From Profundibacter amoris (GTDB taxonomy: Bacteria > Pseudomonadota > Alphaproteobacteria > Rhodobacterales > Rhodobacteraceae): a stretch of DNA of 64,000 nt. The translations under genes were made by a program, and so were the position numbers. This document shows, piece after piece, positions 24,773 through 34,173 of the stretch; the first letter of the stretch is position 1; each line of letters starts with the position of its first letter. The notes beneath the pieces are model-generated. The model was not told where the DNA came from, did not search any database, and worked only from the letters and a program-made list of their open reading frames with translations. The stretch covers positions 758,001 to 822,000 of the forward strand of contig NZ_CP032125.1 of assembly GCF_003544895.1 (NCBI RefSeq). The letters are read 5' to 3'.

Positions 24773-25441
24773 CTATTGTTGGGCCGCTGCTTTCATTCTT
24801 TTCAGTTCCGCAATCAGTTTTTGGCGATTGTAACCCCGATACCAGTCGGTGCTGTCGCGGCGGGTTTCAACACGGTTATAGAACAAATGAGCCGCATAAC
24901 GTCCGGATTTGTCGACCGTGAAAATATAGGGAAGGCCGCCATTGTAATGGGCAAGTGCACCGGTTCTTTTCAAAACCGCTTCTCCACGGGGGGCATATTG
25001 GGCGTCGATGTGGACCAGAACGAAATTGTCCGCCGCAAATTTTTGCAAGGCTGCCGCTTTGGTTGAAACATCCGACTTTTCGCGTTCGTACAGGGTCGCG
25101 CGGCGAAACATGTCGGGGGCGTCGGGCGAGGCGAATTTATAGCTGAAACGGGATTTTTCGCCGTTGATATAAGCGTCGAACACATGGCACCAGATGCACC
25201 ATTCCGCACCGTAAGACACAAGCAGGGTTTTGCCCTCGGTATTGGCGCGATCCAATGCGGCAGCGAAAAGCCGTTTTTGGTTCGAACACTCGTCATAGAG
25301 CTTGGCCCGACCCCTTCGGCAGGACCGGATCGGGGTTTCGGGGAGTTTGACCAACGGTTCAGCGGCGGCGGGTGGAATGAAAACCGGATTGCCCCAAAAC
25401 AGTCCGGCGGCGGCGATTAATACAAAAATAATACGTTTCAT
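24773..25441 (-). CDS. Exported thioredoxin-like protein with a WCxWC motif
   Basis: 222 residues. Residues 1-27 are a signal peptide ending in PPAAA. The core VSYGAEWCIWCHVFDAYI carries a CxxC pair (Cys-Ile-Trp-Cys) in a thioredoxin-like context, followed by NFVLVHIDAQY and a GGLPYIFTVDKSGRYAAH segment holding the cis-proline. This matches periplasmic thiol-disulfide proteins of the thioredoxin_7/DUF255-like group. It is nine bases downstream of sdaA on the same strand and may be co-transcribed. Its partners are unknown. Confidence 0.78.
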   Translation of the reverse strand: MKRIIFVLIAAAGLFWGNPVFIPPAAAEPLVKLPETPIRSCRRGRAKLYDECSNQKRLFAAALDRANTEGKTLLVSYGAEWCIWCHVFDAYINGEKSRFSYKFASPDAPDMFRRATLYEREKSDVSTKAAALQKFAADNFVLVHIDAQYAPRGEAVLKRTGALAHYNGGLPYIFTVDKSGRYAAHLFYNRVETRRDSTDWYRGYNRQKLIAELKRMKAAAQQ

Positions 25442-25450
25442 ATCGACTTC

Positions 25451-26827
25451 TTAACAGTTCGGGATATTCACCGCCAGCCCGCCAAGCGAGGTTTCCTTGT
25501 AGCGCTCGCTCATGTCCACACCTGTCTGGCGCATGGTTTCGATGCAGGAATCCAGCGGCACCAGATGGGTGCCATCGCCGCGCATGGAAAGGGATGCCGC
25601 GGAAACCGCTTTGATCGCGCCCAGGCCGTTGCGTTCGATACAGGGCACCTGCACCAGCCCCTTGACCGGATCGCAGGTCATGCCAAGGTGGTGTTCCAGC
25701 GCGATTTCGGCCGCGTTTTCCACCTGTTGCGGTGTGCCGCCCAGCACCGCGCACAAGCCCGCCGCCGCCATCGCCGAGGCCGAGCCAATTTCAGCCTGAC
25801 AGCCGCATTCCGCGCCGGAAATCGAGGCGTTGTGCTTGATCAGCCCGCCGATGGCGCTGGCTGTCAGCAGATATTCGGGGATGCGCGCGGGCGTGGCGCC
25901 GGGCACATGGTCCAGCCAGTAGCGGGCCACGGCGGGCACCACACCCGCCGCGCCGTTGGTGGGGGCGGTGACGACCTGTCCGCCGGCTGCGTTTTCCTCG
26001 TTTACCGCCATGGCATAAACGCACATCCAGTCGTTGATGGTGTGGGGGGCGGTCAGGTTCAGGCCGGCTTCGGCCTGCAGGGACTGGTGGATGTCACGGG
26101 CGCGGCGTTTGACGTTCAGTCCGCCGGGCAGGGTGCCGCCGGTGGACAGCCCGCGGTCGATACAGGCGTTCATCGCGTCCCACAGGCGGGCAAGGCGGGT
26201 TTCGAATTCCTGCGCGCCCATATAGGCCAGTTCGTTGATGCGTTTCATTTCGGCGATGGATTTGCCGCTTTTGGCGGCCATATCCAGCATCATTTGCGCG
26301 GTTTCGAACGGATAGGGGCGGGTGGCGTCGCGGGCGTCCAGAACCGGCTCCAGCGCCTGTTCTGCTTCGGTCACAACAAAGCCACCGCCGATGGAATAAT
26401 AGGTTTCCTGTAACACCACGTCGCCCTGTGCGTCCGTTGCCATCAGGATCATGCCGTTGGCATGGCCGGGCAGGGGGTGGTCATAGTCGAAAACCAGATC
26501 GCGGGCGGGGTCGAATTTCAGCGCGGGCAGGCCATCGGGCCGGACCCGTTTTTGCGCTTTGATATCCGCCAGCGCCGCATCGGCCTGTTCCGCGTTGTAG
26601 GTTTCGGGCAGGAAACCGGCCAGCCCCAGAATGGTAGCGCGGTCGGTGGCATGGCCAACGCCGGTAAAGGCAAGGGATCCGTGCAGCGAGGCCCGCAACC
26701 CGTGCGCCTGAAACGGCGAGGCGCGCAGCAGGTCCAGAAACCGCCCAGCCGCCACCATTGGACCCATGGTATGGGAGGACGAGGGGCCGACCCCCACCTT
26801 GAACATGTCAAACACGCTGAGAAACAT
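25451..26827 (-). CDS. sdaA: L-serine ammonia-lyase (single-chain, iron-sulfur type)
   Basis: Deaminates L-serine to pyruvate and ammonia with a 4Fe-4S cluster. The 458 residues start [23 protein letters not shown], the invariant N-terminal signature. The C-terminal catalytic domain has [34 protein letters not shown] and the cluster cysteines expected of the family. The ATG at 26825-26827 follows AGGAAG at a good distance; longer in-frame starts lack one. The thioredoxin-like gene follows closely. Confidence 0.93.
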   Translation of the reverse strand: MFLSVFDMFKVGVGPSSSHTMGPMVAAGRFLDLLRASPFQAHGLRASLHGSLAFTGVGHATDRATILGLAGFLPETYNAEQADAALADIKAQKRVRPDGLPALKFDPARDLVFDYDHPLPGHANGMILMATDAQGDVVLQETYYSIGGGFVVTEAEQALEPVLDARDATRPYPFETAQMMLDMAAKSGKSIAEMKRINELAYMGAQEFETRLARLWDAMNACIDRGLSTGGTLPGGLNVKRRARDIHQSLQAEAGLNLTAPHTINDWMCVYAMAVNEENAAGGQVVTAPTNGAAGVVPAVARYWLDHVPGATPARIPEYLLTASAIGGLIKHNASISGAECGCQAEIGSASAMAAAGLCAVLGGTPQQVENAAEIALEHHLGMTCDPVKGLVQVPCIERNGLGAIKAVSAASLSMRGDGTHLVPLDSCIETMRQTGVDMSERYKETSLGGLAVNIPNC

Positions 26828-26930
26828 CCGCGCCGCTTCCTTTGTCATTCTTTGCAAAGGCCATGAACGCATAAGGCGGCGGCAAAGCAAGTCCAAAAAC
26901 GACAGGCAAACAGTGTGATGCGGTGCTTTG

Positions 26931-27377
26931 TTATTTAGCTGCCGATTTGCGGCGACGACGCAGGGCCAACCCGTCGCGCATATTTAGCGACAGCAGGGTG
27001 ATGTTGATGGCCCCCGCGATGATTTCGGCGGCCTGCACGACATAGAACATCGTATCAAACGCGCCCGCTTGGGCCTTTGACGCCAGAAAGAAGGCGCTGG
27101 GCATCAGGATCAGGATGCCGTTGGCGGCGATGATCTTCATCCGTTTGGCTTTGCGCCCGACCACGGGCAGTTTCCAGCCTTTGCCAAGGGATGCGCCGCT
27201 GGCCCCCGTCGCAATCATCGCGGGGATCAGCAAGATCATACCATATAGAACGAAGGTTTTGACCGATGTGATCTGGGCGTGGCTGCCGAACAATTCGGAT
27301 ATGAGTGTCGAGACCCAGAAGGTGAGGATGGTCAGTAGGGCGGTGGTGCCGGCAATGGCGTGAAGCTTATGTTTCAT
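26931..27377 (-). CDS. Small four-helix membrane protein under MarR-type control
   Basis: 148 residues with about four hydrophobic spans (10-28, 42-62, 82-100, 112-130) and a basic end (LRRRRKSAAK). I do not recognise the family. It is divergent from the MarR gene, and both palindromic operators lie in the 77-base gap between them, so it is very likely the regulated target. A small drug- or stress-linked membrane protein would fit, but this is inference. Confidence 0.7.
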   Translation of the reverse strand: MKHKLHAIAGTTALLTILTFWVSTLISELFGSHAQITSVKTFVLYGMILLIPAMIATGASGASLGKGWKLPVVGRKAKRMKIIAANGILILMPSAFFLASKAQAGAFDTMFYVVQAAEIIAGAINITLLSLNMRDGLALRRRRKSAAK

Positions 27378-27395
27378 GAGAATCTCCAGATATGA

Positions 27396-27407
27396 ATAGC
27401 ATGCTAT
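27396..27407. promoter_or_regulatory. MarR-type operator, distal site
   Basis: ATAGCATGCTAT is a perfect 12-base palindrome, 18 bases upstream of the membrane-protein start. It shares its whole sequence with the centre of the second site, whose centre is 27 bases away. Confidence 0.75.
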
Positions 27408-27418
27408 ACAGATAGAGG

Positions 27419-27438
27419 TTGCATAGCATGCTATGCAA
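27419..27438. promoter_or_regulatory. MarR-type operator, proximal site
   Basis: TTGCATAGCATGCTATGCAA is a perfect 20-base palindrome ending 16 bases before the MarR-type start codon. It contains the 12-base core of the first site. Two sites in a short divergent gap suggest the regulator controls itself and the membrane-protein gene. Confidence 0.82.
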
Positions 27439-27454
27439 GTGCTAATTTACCCGC

Positions 27455-27895
27455 ATGACAGATTTTAAAACCCAATCCGCCGGATATTTGGCCAACCACA
27501 TGGCCCGCTTGTTTGAAAAAGGGCTGTACCGGCGGATCGAACCGCTGGGGCTGGCGCCTGCGCAATTTATGACTTTGCTGGTATTGTGGGATCAGGACGG
27601 GATCACCCAGCAGACCCTGCGTCTGCATCTGGATGTGGAGCAGGCGACGATGGCCAACACCCTGAAACGGATGGAGCGCGACGGGTTGATCACGCGCCGC
27701 GCCCACAAAAGCGACAAACGCGCCCGCCTGGTTTACCTGACCGACAAGGCGCGTGAAATGCGGGACGGGGCGCTGTCGGCGGCCAAAGCGCAGAATAAAA
27801 TCGCGCTTGGCAGCTTGTCAGCGAGTGAACGCGCGCAGTTGGTATCCTTGATGCAGCGGGTCATTGGCCAAATGAAAACACCAAATGCGTCCTAA
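27455..27895 (+). CDS. MarR-family transcriptional regulator
   Basis: 146 residues with the winged helix of the family: LAPAQFMTLLVLWDQDGITQQTLRLHLDVEQATMANTLKRMERDGLI contains the recognition helix, and the wing carries the usual DKRARLVYLTDKA (DxR) motif. Binds DNA as a dimer, consistent with the palindromes directly upstream. Divergent from the small membrane protein. The inducer is unknown. Confidence 0.9.
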   Translation: MTDFKTQSAGYLANHMARLFEKGLYRRIEPLGLAPAQFMTLLVLWDQDGITQQTLRLHLDVEQATMANTLKRMERDGLITRRAHKSDKRARLVYLTDKAREMRDGALSAAKAQNKIALGSLSASERAQLVSLMQRVIGQMKTPNAS

Positions 27896-27959
27896 TTGCC
27901 CCTCGCCGTGGCGCATTTGATCCCGTATAACCCTGCCAACAACTGGGGAGTCGCATATT

Positions 27960-28748
27960 ATGACCGGAGAACTATCGCCAATCGACAAGGCCAAATTTGT
28001 CGCTGCCAAACGGGCTGTGGAGTATGTCGAGGACGGCATGCGTGTCGGGCTTGGCACCGGATCGACCGCCGCGTGGATGGTGCGTTGTCTGGGCGAAATG
28101 GTGCGCGAAGACGGCCTGAAGATCAAGGGGGTGCCAACATCCACCCGTACCGCCGATTTGGCGCGTCAGGTCGGGATCGAGGTGATCTCGCTGGACGAGG
28201 CAAAGTGGCTGGATGTCACCATTGACGGCACCGACGAATATGACGGCAACCTGAACCTGATCAAAGGCGGTGGTGGTGCGTTGTTGCAGGAAAAGATCGT
28301 CGCGACGGCCTCGGATATGATGGTGGTGATCGCCGATATTTCCAAACGGGTGGAAACGCTGGGCGCTTTCCCGCTGCCGATCGAGGTGATCCCCTTTGGC
28401 TTGCAGACCACGCAGGCGCTGGTCGAGGAAACGCTGGTCAGCATGGATGTGCTGGGCAATAATGTGACCCTGCGGATGAATGGCGATGTGCCTTTCGTTA
28501 CGGATGAAGGAAATCACATTCTGGACCTGCATCTGAACCGTATAGGCAACCCGCGCCAGTTTTCGCTGGTGATCAACCAGATCCCCGGTGTGGTGGAGAA
28601 CGGGCTGTTTATCGACATTTGTGATGCGGTTGTGATCGGTTACGGAGATGGCAAAGTCGAAGTGCGGGATATAAACGCGGGCACGGTGCAGGAAGACCGG
28701 ATCGACTTTGTCGAGAATGAAAACCTGTTCACCGATCTGACCGACTAA
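27960..28748 (+). CDS. rpiA: Ribose-5-phosphate isomerase A
   Basis: Interconverts ribose 5-phosphate and ribulose 5-phosphate. The 262 residues have the family blocks GLGTGSTAAWMV, DVTIDGTDEYDGNLNLIKGGGGALLQEKI and VEVIPFG. The start is the ATG at 27960, 64 bases after the MarR gene. gor follows 24 bases later on the same strand, so the two may form an operon linking pentose-phosphate and NADPH metabolism. Confidence 0.95.
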   Translation: MTGELSPIDKAKFVAAKRAVEYVEDGMRVGLGTGSTAAWMVRCLGEMVREDGLKIKGVPTSTRTADLARQVGIEVISLDEAKWLDVTIDGTDEYDGNLNLIKGGGGALLQEKIVATASDMMVVIADISKRVETLGAFPLPIEVIPFGLQTTQALVEETLVSMDVLGNNVTLRMNGDVPFVTDEGNHILDLHLNRIGNPRQFSLVINQIPGVVENGLFIDICDAVVIGYGDGKVEVRDINAGTVQEDRIDFVENENLFTDLTD

Positions 28749-28772
28749 CCTTTTCAAAAGGGCGCGAACATT

Positions 28773-30134
28773 ATGAAATTTGACTATGATCTTTTCGTCA
28801 TTGGCGGCGGCTCGGGCGGGGTGCGCGCGGGGCGTCTGGCCGCAAGCGAGGCCGGGGCCAAGGTTGCGCTGGCCGAGGAATACCGCATGGGCGGCACCTG
28901 TGTCATTCGCGGGTGCGTGCCCAAAAAACTGATGGTGTTTGCCTCGGCCTATAGTGGCGCCAATGCGGATGCGCGCGCCTATGGCTGGTCGGATGCCAGC
29001 ATCGGCACGTTTGACTGGCCGCATTTCAAGGCCAAACTGGACGCCGAACTGGACCGGCTGGAAAACATCTATCGCACCAATCTGGCCAAGTCAGGTGTCG
29101 AGATTTTCAATGCCCGCGCCGAAATGGTGGATGCGCATACGGTCAGGTTGTCGAGCGGCGAGAGTTTTACTGCGAAACACATCCTGATTGCGGTTGGCGG
29201 GCGTCCGTTTACGCCGGATTTTGAAGGTTCGGATCTGACGATCACCTCGAATGACATTTTCAATCTGGAAAAACTGCCCCGTTCTATCCTGATCGTTGGC
29301 GGCGGGTTTATTGCCTGCGAATTTGCCTGCATCCTGAACGGGCTGGGCGTCGAGGTGACGCAATTCTATCGCGGCGCGCAAATCCTGCGCGGGTTCGATG
29401 ACGAGGCCCGGGGCCATGTCGCCGATCTGGTGCGCGAGCGGGGCGTGGACCTGCATGTCGGCACTGATGTGATGAAAATCGAAAAGGATGATCAGGGGCT
29501 GTTCGTGAAATGCACCACCGGCCATGACCACCATTTTGATGCGGTGATGTATGCCACCGGACGGGTGCCCAACACTGACAATCTGGGGCTGGAAAACACC
29601 GGTGTTGAACTGGGCCGTCGCGGCGAAATCATCGTTGATGACTATTCACAAACCGCTGTGCCCTCGATTTACGCGGTGGGCGATGTGACCGACCGGATAA
29701 ATCTGACACCGGTTGCGATCCGCGAGGGGGCGGCCTTTGTCGATACCGTGTTTCACGGCAAACCGACCAAAGCGGATCACGAGCTGGTCGCCAGCGCCGT
29801 ATTTACCCAGCCCGAACTGGGCACGGTCGGCATGACCGAGGAAGAAGCGCGCGAACAAGAGCCGATCGAGGTCTATTCCGCCACCTTCCGCGCCATGCAG
29901 ACCGGTTTTGCCGAACGCGAAGACCGCGTGATGATGAAACTGATCGTGTCACAGGCCACCCGTGTGGTGCTGGGCTGTCATATTGTGGCCGATAATGCGG
30001 GCGAAATGATCCAGCTGGCGGCGATTGCCGTCAAGATGGGCGCGACCAAAGAAGACTTTGACCGCACCGTTGCGGTTCACCCGACAATGACCGAAGAACT
30101 GGTGACAATGAAGGTGCCGACACGCACTGCGTAA
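28773..30134 (+). CDS. gor: Glutathione-disulfide reductase
   Basis: Reduces oxidised glutathione with NADPH. It has 453 residues: the FAD motif IGGGSGGVRAGR, the redox-active pair Cys43 and Cys48 in GGTCVIRGCVPKK (CVIRGC instead of CVNVGC, as in related alphaproteobacterial enzymes), the NAD(P) Rossmann motif VGGGFIACEFA, and a C-terminal HPTMTEE carrying the active-site base of the partner subunit. It follows rpiA after 24 bases. Confidence 0.93.
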   Translation: MKFDYDLFVIGGGSGGVRAGRLAASEAGAKVALAEEYRMGGTCVIRGCVPKKLMVFASAYSGANADARAYGWSDASIGTFDWPHFKAKLDAELDRLENIYRTNLAKSGVEIFNARAEMVDAHTVRLSSGESFTAKHILIAVGGRPFTPDFEGSDLTITSNDIFNLEKLPRSILIVGGGFIACEFACILNGLGVEVTQFYRGAQILRGFDDEARGHVADLVRERGVDLHVGTDVMKIEKDDQGLFVKCTTGHDHHFDAVMYATGRVPNTDNLGLENTGVELGRRGEIIVDDYSQTAVPSIYAVGDVTDRINLTPVAIREGAAFVDTVFHGKPTKADHELVASAVFTQPELGTVGMTEEEAREQEPIEVYSATFRAMQTGFAEREDRVMMKLIVSQATRVVLGCHIVADNAGEMIQLAAIAVKMGATKEDFDRTVAVHPTMTEELVTMKVPTRTA

Positions 30135-30213
30135 AATACACCGGTGCAGACGGCTTGAAAATCGCCTATACAAGACACAGGTTAGGCTAAGTATCTGAAC
30201 ATAAGGAAGCTCA

Positions 30214-31350
30214 ATGGCTGGAAATAACGGCGGACCCTGGGGTGGAGGCGGCAACAACGGCGGCGATGACAATCGCGGCGGTGGTGGCAAACGTCCCGGA
30301 CAGGACGGGCCACAAATACCCGAACTCGAAGAAATTGTGAAAAAAGGTCAGGAGCAATTGCGCGTCCTGATGGGGGGCGGTCGCGGACGCGGCGGCAACG
30401 GCAGTGGCGGCCAAGGTGGCCAGCCTGGCGGACCTGCGTTGACCAAAGGCACCATCGGCCTTGGTTTGCTGGCGGCCGCAGTGGTCTGGAGCTTTGCGTC
30501 GTTTTATACGGTCAAACCGGAAGAGCAGTCGGTTGAACTGTTCCTTGGAAAATATTCGCAAACCGGCAATCCCGGTCTGAATTTTGCGCCCTGGCCGGTT
30601 GTCTCAAAAGAAGTGGTGATCGTAACGCGTGAACGTACGGTTGATATCGGTGTTGGCAATCGCGGCGGCGACGCCGGTCTGATGCTGACAGGGGACGAAA
30701 ACATCGTCGATATCGATTTTCAGGTGGTGTGGAACATCAATGATCCCGCCAAATTCCTGTTCACCCTGGAAAATCCTGATCTGACCATTCAAGCCGTTTC
30801 GGAATCGGCTATGCGCGAGATCATCGCCCAGTCGAATCTGGCCCCGATCCTGAACCGGGATCGCGGCGCGATTGCCAGCAAGCTGCAAGAGCTGATCCAG
30901 TTCACACTCGACAGCTATGACAGCGGTATTAACATTGTGCGGGTCAACTTTGACCGCGCCGATCCCCCGAAAGAGGTGATCGCGGCATTCCTTGATGTGC
31001 AAGCAGCCGAACAGGAACGCGACCAGTTGGAAAAAGAGGCTGACGCCTACGCCAACAAGAAACAGGCCGAGGCGCGCGGTCAATCCGCGCAAATCCTGCA
31101 GGTTGCCGAGGGCTATCGTGCGCGGGTGGTAAACGAGGCCGAAGGTGAAGCCAGCAGGTTTACAGCCGTTCTTTCGGAATACCAGAAAGCCCCGGATGTC
31201 ACCCGCCAGCGGCTCTATCTGGAAACGATGGAAGAAGTGCTGGGCAATGTCGACAAGATTATTCTGGATAGTAATACGCAAGGGGGGCAGGGTGTTGTGC
31301 CCTATCTGCCGCTGAACGAGTTACGGCGTAATAGCGGAGGGAACAACTGA
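30214..31350 (+). CDS. hflK: FtsH protease modulator HflK
   Basis: An inner-membrane SPFH/prohibitin protein that forms a large complex with HflC around the FtsH protease. 378 residues: a Gly/Asn/Arg-rich cytoplasmic N-terminus (about 1-75, including GGGRGRGGNGSGGQGG), one membrane helix near 80-97, then the band-7 domain and a coiled coil (AAEQERDQLEKEADAYANKKQ). The stop shares a base with the hflC start, so translation is coupled. Confidence 0.94.
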   Translation: MAGNNGGPWGGGGNNGGDDNRGGGGKRPGQDGPQIPELEEIVKKGQEQLRVLMGGGRGRGGNGSGGQGGQPGGPALTKGTIGLGLLAAAVVWSFASFYTVKPEEQSVELFLGKYSQTGNPGLNFAPWPVVSKEVVIVTRERTVDIGVGNRGGDAGLMLTGDENIVDIDFQVVWNINDPAKFLFTLENPDLTIQAVSESAMREIIAQSNLAPILNRDRGAIASKLQELIQFTLDSYDSGINIVRVNFDRADPPKEVIAAFLDVQAAEQERDQLEKEADAYANKKQAEARGQSAQILQVAEGYRARVVNEAEGEASRFTAVLSEYQKAPDVTRQRLYLETMEEVLGNVDKIILDSNTQGGQGVVPYLPLNELRRNSGGNN

Positions 31351-32219
31351 TGCGTAAGTCAACATTGATACTGCCAATCGCCTTTGTGGCCGTAATCGTG
31401 GCGCTGTCCTCGGTTTTCGTGGTTACAGAAAAAGAAAAGGCGCTCGTGCTGCAATTCGGCAAGGTCGTTGCCGTAAAGGAAGATCCGGGTCTGGCTTTCA
31501 AGATCCCGCTGATTCAGGAAGTGGTAAAATATGACGACCGTATCCTTTCGCTGGACACGCCGGAATTGCAGATCACCCCGCTGGACGATCGCCGCCTGGT
31601 GGTTGACGCCTTTGCCCGTTACCGGATCACGGATGTGAACAAATTCCGTCAGGCCGTAGGTGCCGGTGGTATTCGCACAGCCCAATCGCGTCTGGATTCG
31701 ATCCTTCGCGCCCAAACCCGCGAGGTTCTGGGGTCGGTCAATTCCAATGATATCCTGAGTGTGGATCGTGCCGCGTTGATGAAGAAAATCCGCGATGGTG
31801 CGGCCGCCAAAGCCCGCAGTTTGGGGGTAACAATCATCGACGTGCGCCTGAAACGCACCGATTTGCCACCCGAAAACCTGAAAGCCACCTTTGGCCGAAT
31901 GCGTGCCGAACGCCAGCGCGAAGCAACGGATGAACGCGCCCGTGGCGCCGAGGCCGCACAGCGGGTTCGGGCGCAGGCCGACCGGACGGTGGTTGAACTG
32001 GTATCCGATGCCAAACGGCAAGCCGAAATCATTCGTGGCGAGGCGGACGCCAAGCGGAATGCGATTTTCGCCAAGGCGTATGGCGAGGATCAGGAGTTTT
32101 TCCAGTTCTACCGTTCGCTTTCGGCCTATCGCAATTCGTTGAAGGGCAACAATTCGACGATGGTTCTGTCGCCGGATAGCGAATTCTTCAACTATCTGAA
32201 AACGGCAACACCTGAATGA
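31350..32219 (+). CDS. hflC: FtsH protease modulator HflC
   Basis: 289 residues: one N-terminal membrane helix, then the SPFH domain (VFVVTEKEKALVLQFGKVV at its start, DDRRLVVDAFARYRI) and a charged helical segment rich in Arg, Glu and Ala (about 180-235). It is the partner of HflK; the two are adjacent with a one-base overlap. The start of the DUF2065 gene overlaps this stop by four bases, making a three-gene unit probably continuing toward degP. Confidence 0.94.
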   Translation: MRKSTLILPIAFVAVIVALSSVFVVTEKEKALVLQFGKVVAVKEDPGLAFKIPLIQEVVKYDDRILSLDTPELQITPLDDRRLVVDAFARYRITDVNKFRQAVGAGGIRTAQSRLDSILRAQTREVLGSVNSNDILSVDRAALMKKIRDGAAAKARSLGVTIIDVRLKRTDLPPENLKATFGRMRAERQREATDERARGAEAAQRVRAQADRTVVELVSDAKRQAEIIRGEADAKRNAIFAKAYGEDQEFFQFYRSLSAYRNSLKGNNSTMVLSPDSEFFNYLKTATPE

Positions 32220-32410
32220 CGGAGCAAATCATTCTGGCCTTCGGGCTGGTATTGGTGATCGAGGGGCTGGTGTACGCACTGGCCCCTTGGCTTGTAGAGT
32301 CCCTGCTTGAGACAATGAAAGAAATGCCATTGGAAACCCGCCGCCGGATCGGATTGGTCGCGGTGGCTTTGGGGGTTGCGCTGGTGTGGTTTTCCAGGGG
32401 GTTTGGCTGA
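32216..32410 (+). CDS. DUF2065 small membrane protein
   Basis: 64 residues with two hydrophobic helices and the family motif RRRIGLVAVALGVALVWF. It overlaps the hflC stop by four bases (ATGA). DUF2065 proteins follow hflC in many proteobacteria, which supports a link to the HflKC-FtsH complex. Function unknown. Confidence 0.85.
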   Translation: MTEQIILAFGLVLVIEGLVYALAPWLVESLLETMKEMPLETRRRIGLVAVALGVALVWFSRGFG

Positions 32411-32550
32411 ATTACACTTCACAACCGCTTGAATTCTCACAGGGGGGTTTGTGTTCTGCGGATTTAAGCCTATCTATAGGACAACAGGCAATAATGCGGT
32501 GTATCGCCGTGCAGTGTGTCTTTTGAACCCAAGATAAGGAGCCCTTAGAC

Positions 32551-34026
32551 GTGATACCCAAGGCTATTTCCAAATCGGTCGCGCAAAACAGGCAGGCCAG
32601 TTCGTTCATTCATAAAACCGGATTTCTGGCACTTGCGGCGATGCTGCTTGTGCTACAGGCCGTTATGGCACATGCCCGCAGCGGCCCGGACAGCTTTGCC
32701 GATCTGGCTGAAAGGATCAGCCCGTCGGTGGTGAATATCACCACAACCACCACAATCGCCGCCCCGATGGGCCAAGGCCCTGTTGTTCCCGAAGGATCCC
32801 CGTTCGAGGATTTCTTTCGTGACTTCATGGATCGTGGCGGCAACGGTGCCCCGCCCCGCCGTTCACAGGCGCTTGGTTCGGGGTTCGTGATTTCCGAAGA
32901 CGGTTATATTGTCACCAACAACCACGTTATCGCCGAAGCGGACGAAATCGAGATCGAGTTTTTCTCGGGCGAGGTTCTGCCAGCCAAATTGATTGGCCGC
33001 GATCCCAAGGTCGATATTGCCCTGCTGAAAGTCGAAAGCGACAAGCCTTTGCCGTTCGTTTCTTTCGGGGACAGCGATATCATGCGCGTTGGCGACTGGG
33101 TGATGGCGATGGGCAACCCGCTGGGTCAGGGGTTCTCGGTTTCTGCCGGGATCATTTCGGCCCGCAATCGTGAATTGTCCGGCACTTATGATGACTATCT
33201 GCAAACCGATGCCGCCATCAACCGCGGCAATTCGGGCGGTCCACTTTTTAACATGGACGGCGAAGTCATCGGCGTGAACACCGCGATCCTGTCGCCGAAT
33301 GGCGGCTCGATCGGGATCGGGTTTTCAATGGCCTCGAACGTGGTGACACGGGTTGTGGACCAGCTTAAGGAATTTGGCGAAACACGCCGTGGCTGGCTGG
33401 GGGTGCGCATTCAGGACGTGACAGATGATGTTGCCGAAGCACTGGGGCTGGATAAAGCCGCCGGTGCATTGGTTACGGATGTTCCCGAAGGTCCGGCTGC
33501 CGAGGCCGGTATCAAATCAGGGGATGTGATCACCGCATTTGACGGTGTTCCGGTGCCCAACACCCGCGCACTGGTGCGGCAGGTCGGCAATACACAGGTT
33601 GGTAAAGAAGTCCGCGTGGTGGTGTTGCGCGATGGTAAAACCCAGACGCTGAAAATCACACTTGGGCGCCGTGAAACAGCCGAAGGTGACGTGCCGGCAA
33701 GTGAAAGTGAAACACCTCAAGCCCCTGTCGAAAAGGGTGTCCTTGGACTGATTGTCACCAGCATGACGGATGAGCTGCGCCAGCAACTGGGGCTGCCCGA
33801 AGATGCGCAAGGGCTGGTTGTCAAAGATGTGGACGAAGCCTCGCAAGCCTTTGAAAAGGGTCTGCGCGCGGGGGATGTGATCACCGAAGCCGGCCAGCAA
33901 AAGGTCGCGACTGTGGCTGATCTGGAAGCCCGCATCGCCGATGCCAAAGAGGCCGGTCGCAAATCGCTGTTGCTTTTGGTGCGTCGTGCTGGCGAGCCGC
34001 GGTTTGTGGCGCTGTCGCTGCAATAG
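32551..34026 (+). CDS. degP: Do-family periplasmic serine protease (DegP/MucD-like)
   Basis: A periplasmic protease-chaperone of 491 residues. It has an N-terminal hydrophobic segment (about 24-42, a signal peptide with a long cationic lead), a trypsin-like domain with His125 (TNNHVI), Asp155 (DIALLK) and Ser228 (RGNSGGPL), then two PDZ domains (about 285-375 and 395-485). The start is GTG at 32551 with AAGGAGCCC upstream. Placement after hflK-hflC suggests joint handling of membrane and envelope protein quality. A clear terminator follows at 34052. Confidence 0.93.
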   Translation: MIPKAISKSVAQNRQASSFIHKTGFLALAAMLLVLQAVMAHARSGPDSFADLAERISPSVVNITTTTTIAAPMGQGPVVPEGSPFEDFFRDFMDRGGNGAPPRRSQALGSGFVISEDGYIVTNNHVIAEADEIEIEFFSGEVLPAKLIGRDPKVDIALLKVESDKPLPFVSFGDSDIMRVGDWVMAMGNPLGQGFSVSAGIISARNRELSGTYDDYLQTDAAINRGNSGGPLFNMDGEVIGVNTAILSPNGGSIGIGFSMASNVVTRVVDQLKEFGETRRGWLGVRIQDVTDDVAEALGLDKAAGALVTDVPEGPAAEAGIKSGDVITAFDGVPVPNTRALVRQVGNTQVGKEVRVVVLRDGKTQTLKITLGRRETAEGDVPASESETPQAPVEKGVLGLIVTSMTDELRQQLGLPEDAQGLVVKDVDEASQAFEKGLRAGDVITEAGQQKVATVADLEARIADAKEAGRKSLLLLVRRAGEPRFVALSLQ

Positions 34027-34051
34027 GTATTGACAAAAACATGTAATTTTG

Positions 34052-34084
34052 AAGCCTCCGCATTTTGCGGGGGCTTTTGCTTTT
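34052..34084 (+). terminator. Intrinsic terminator after degP
   Basis: AAGCCTCCGCA (34052-34062) pairs with TGCGGGGGCTT (34066-34076), with one G-T pair, around a three-base loop, and is followed by TTGCTTTT. It ends the hflK-hflC-DUF2065-degP unit. Confidence 0.85.
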
Positions 34085-34173
34085 GACGGGCAGGTCAAAG
34101 AAACGGCATGCGGAATTGACGCCCGCAAGGCAAGGCAATAGCGTCGGCAAGAACCTATCTGGAGAATCCCCCC

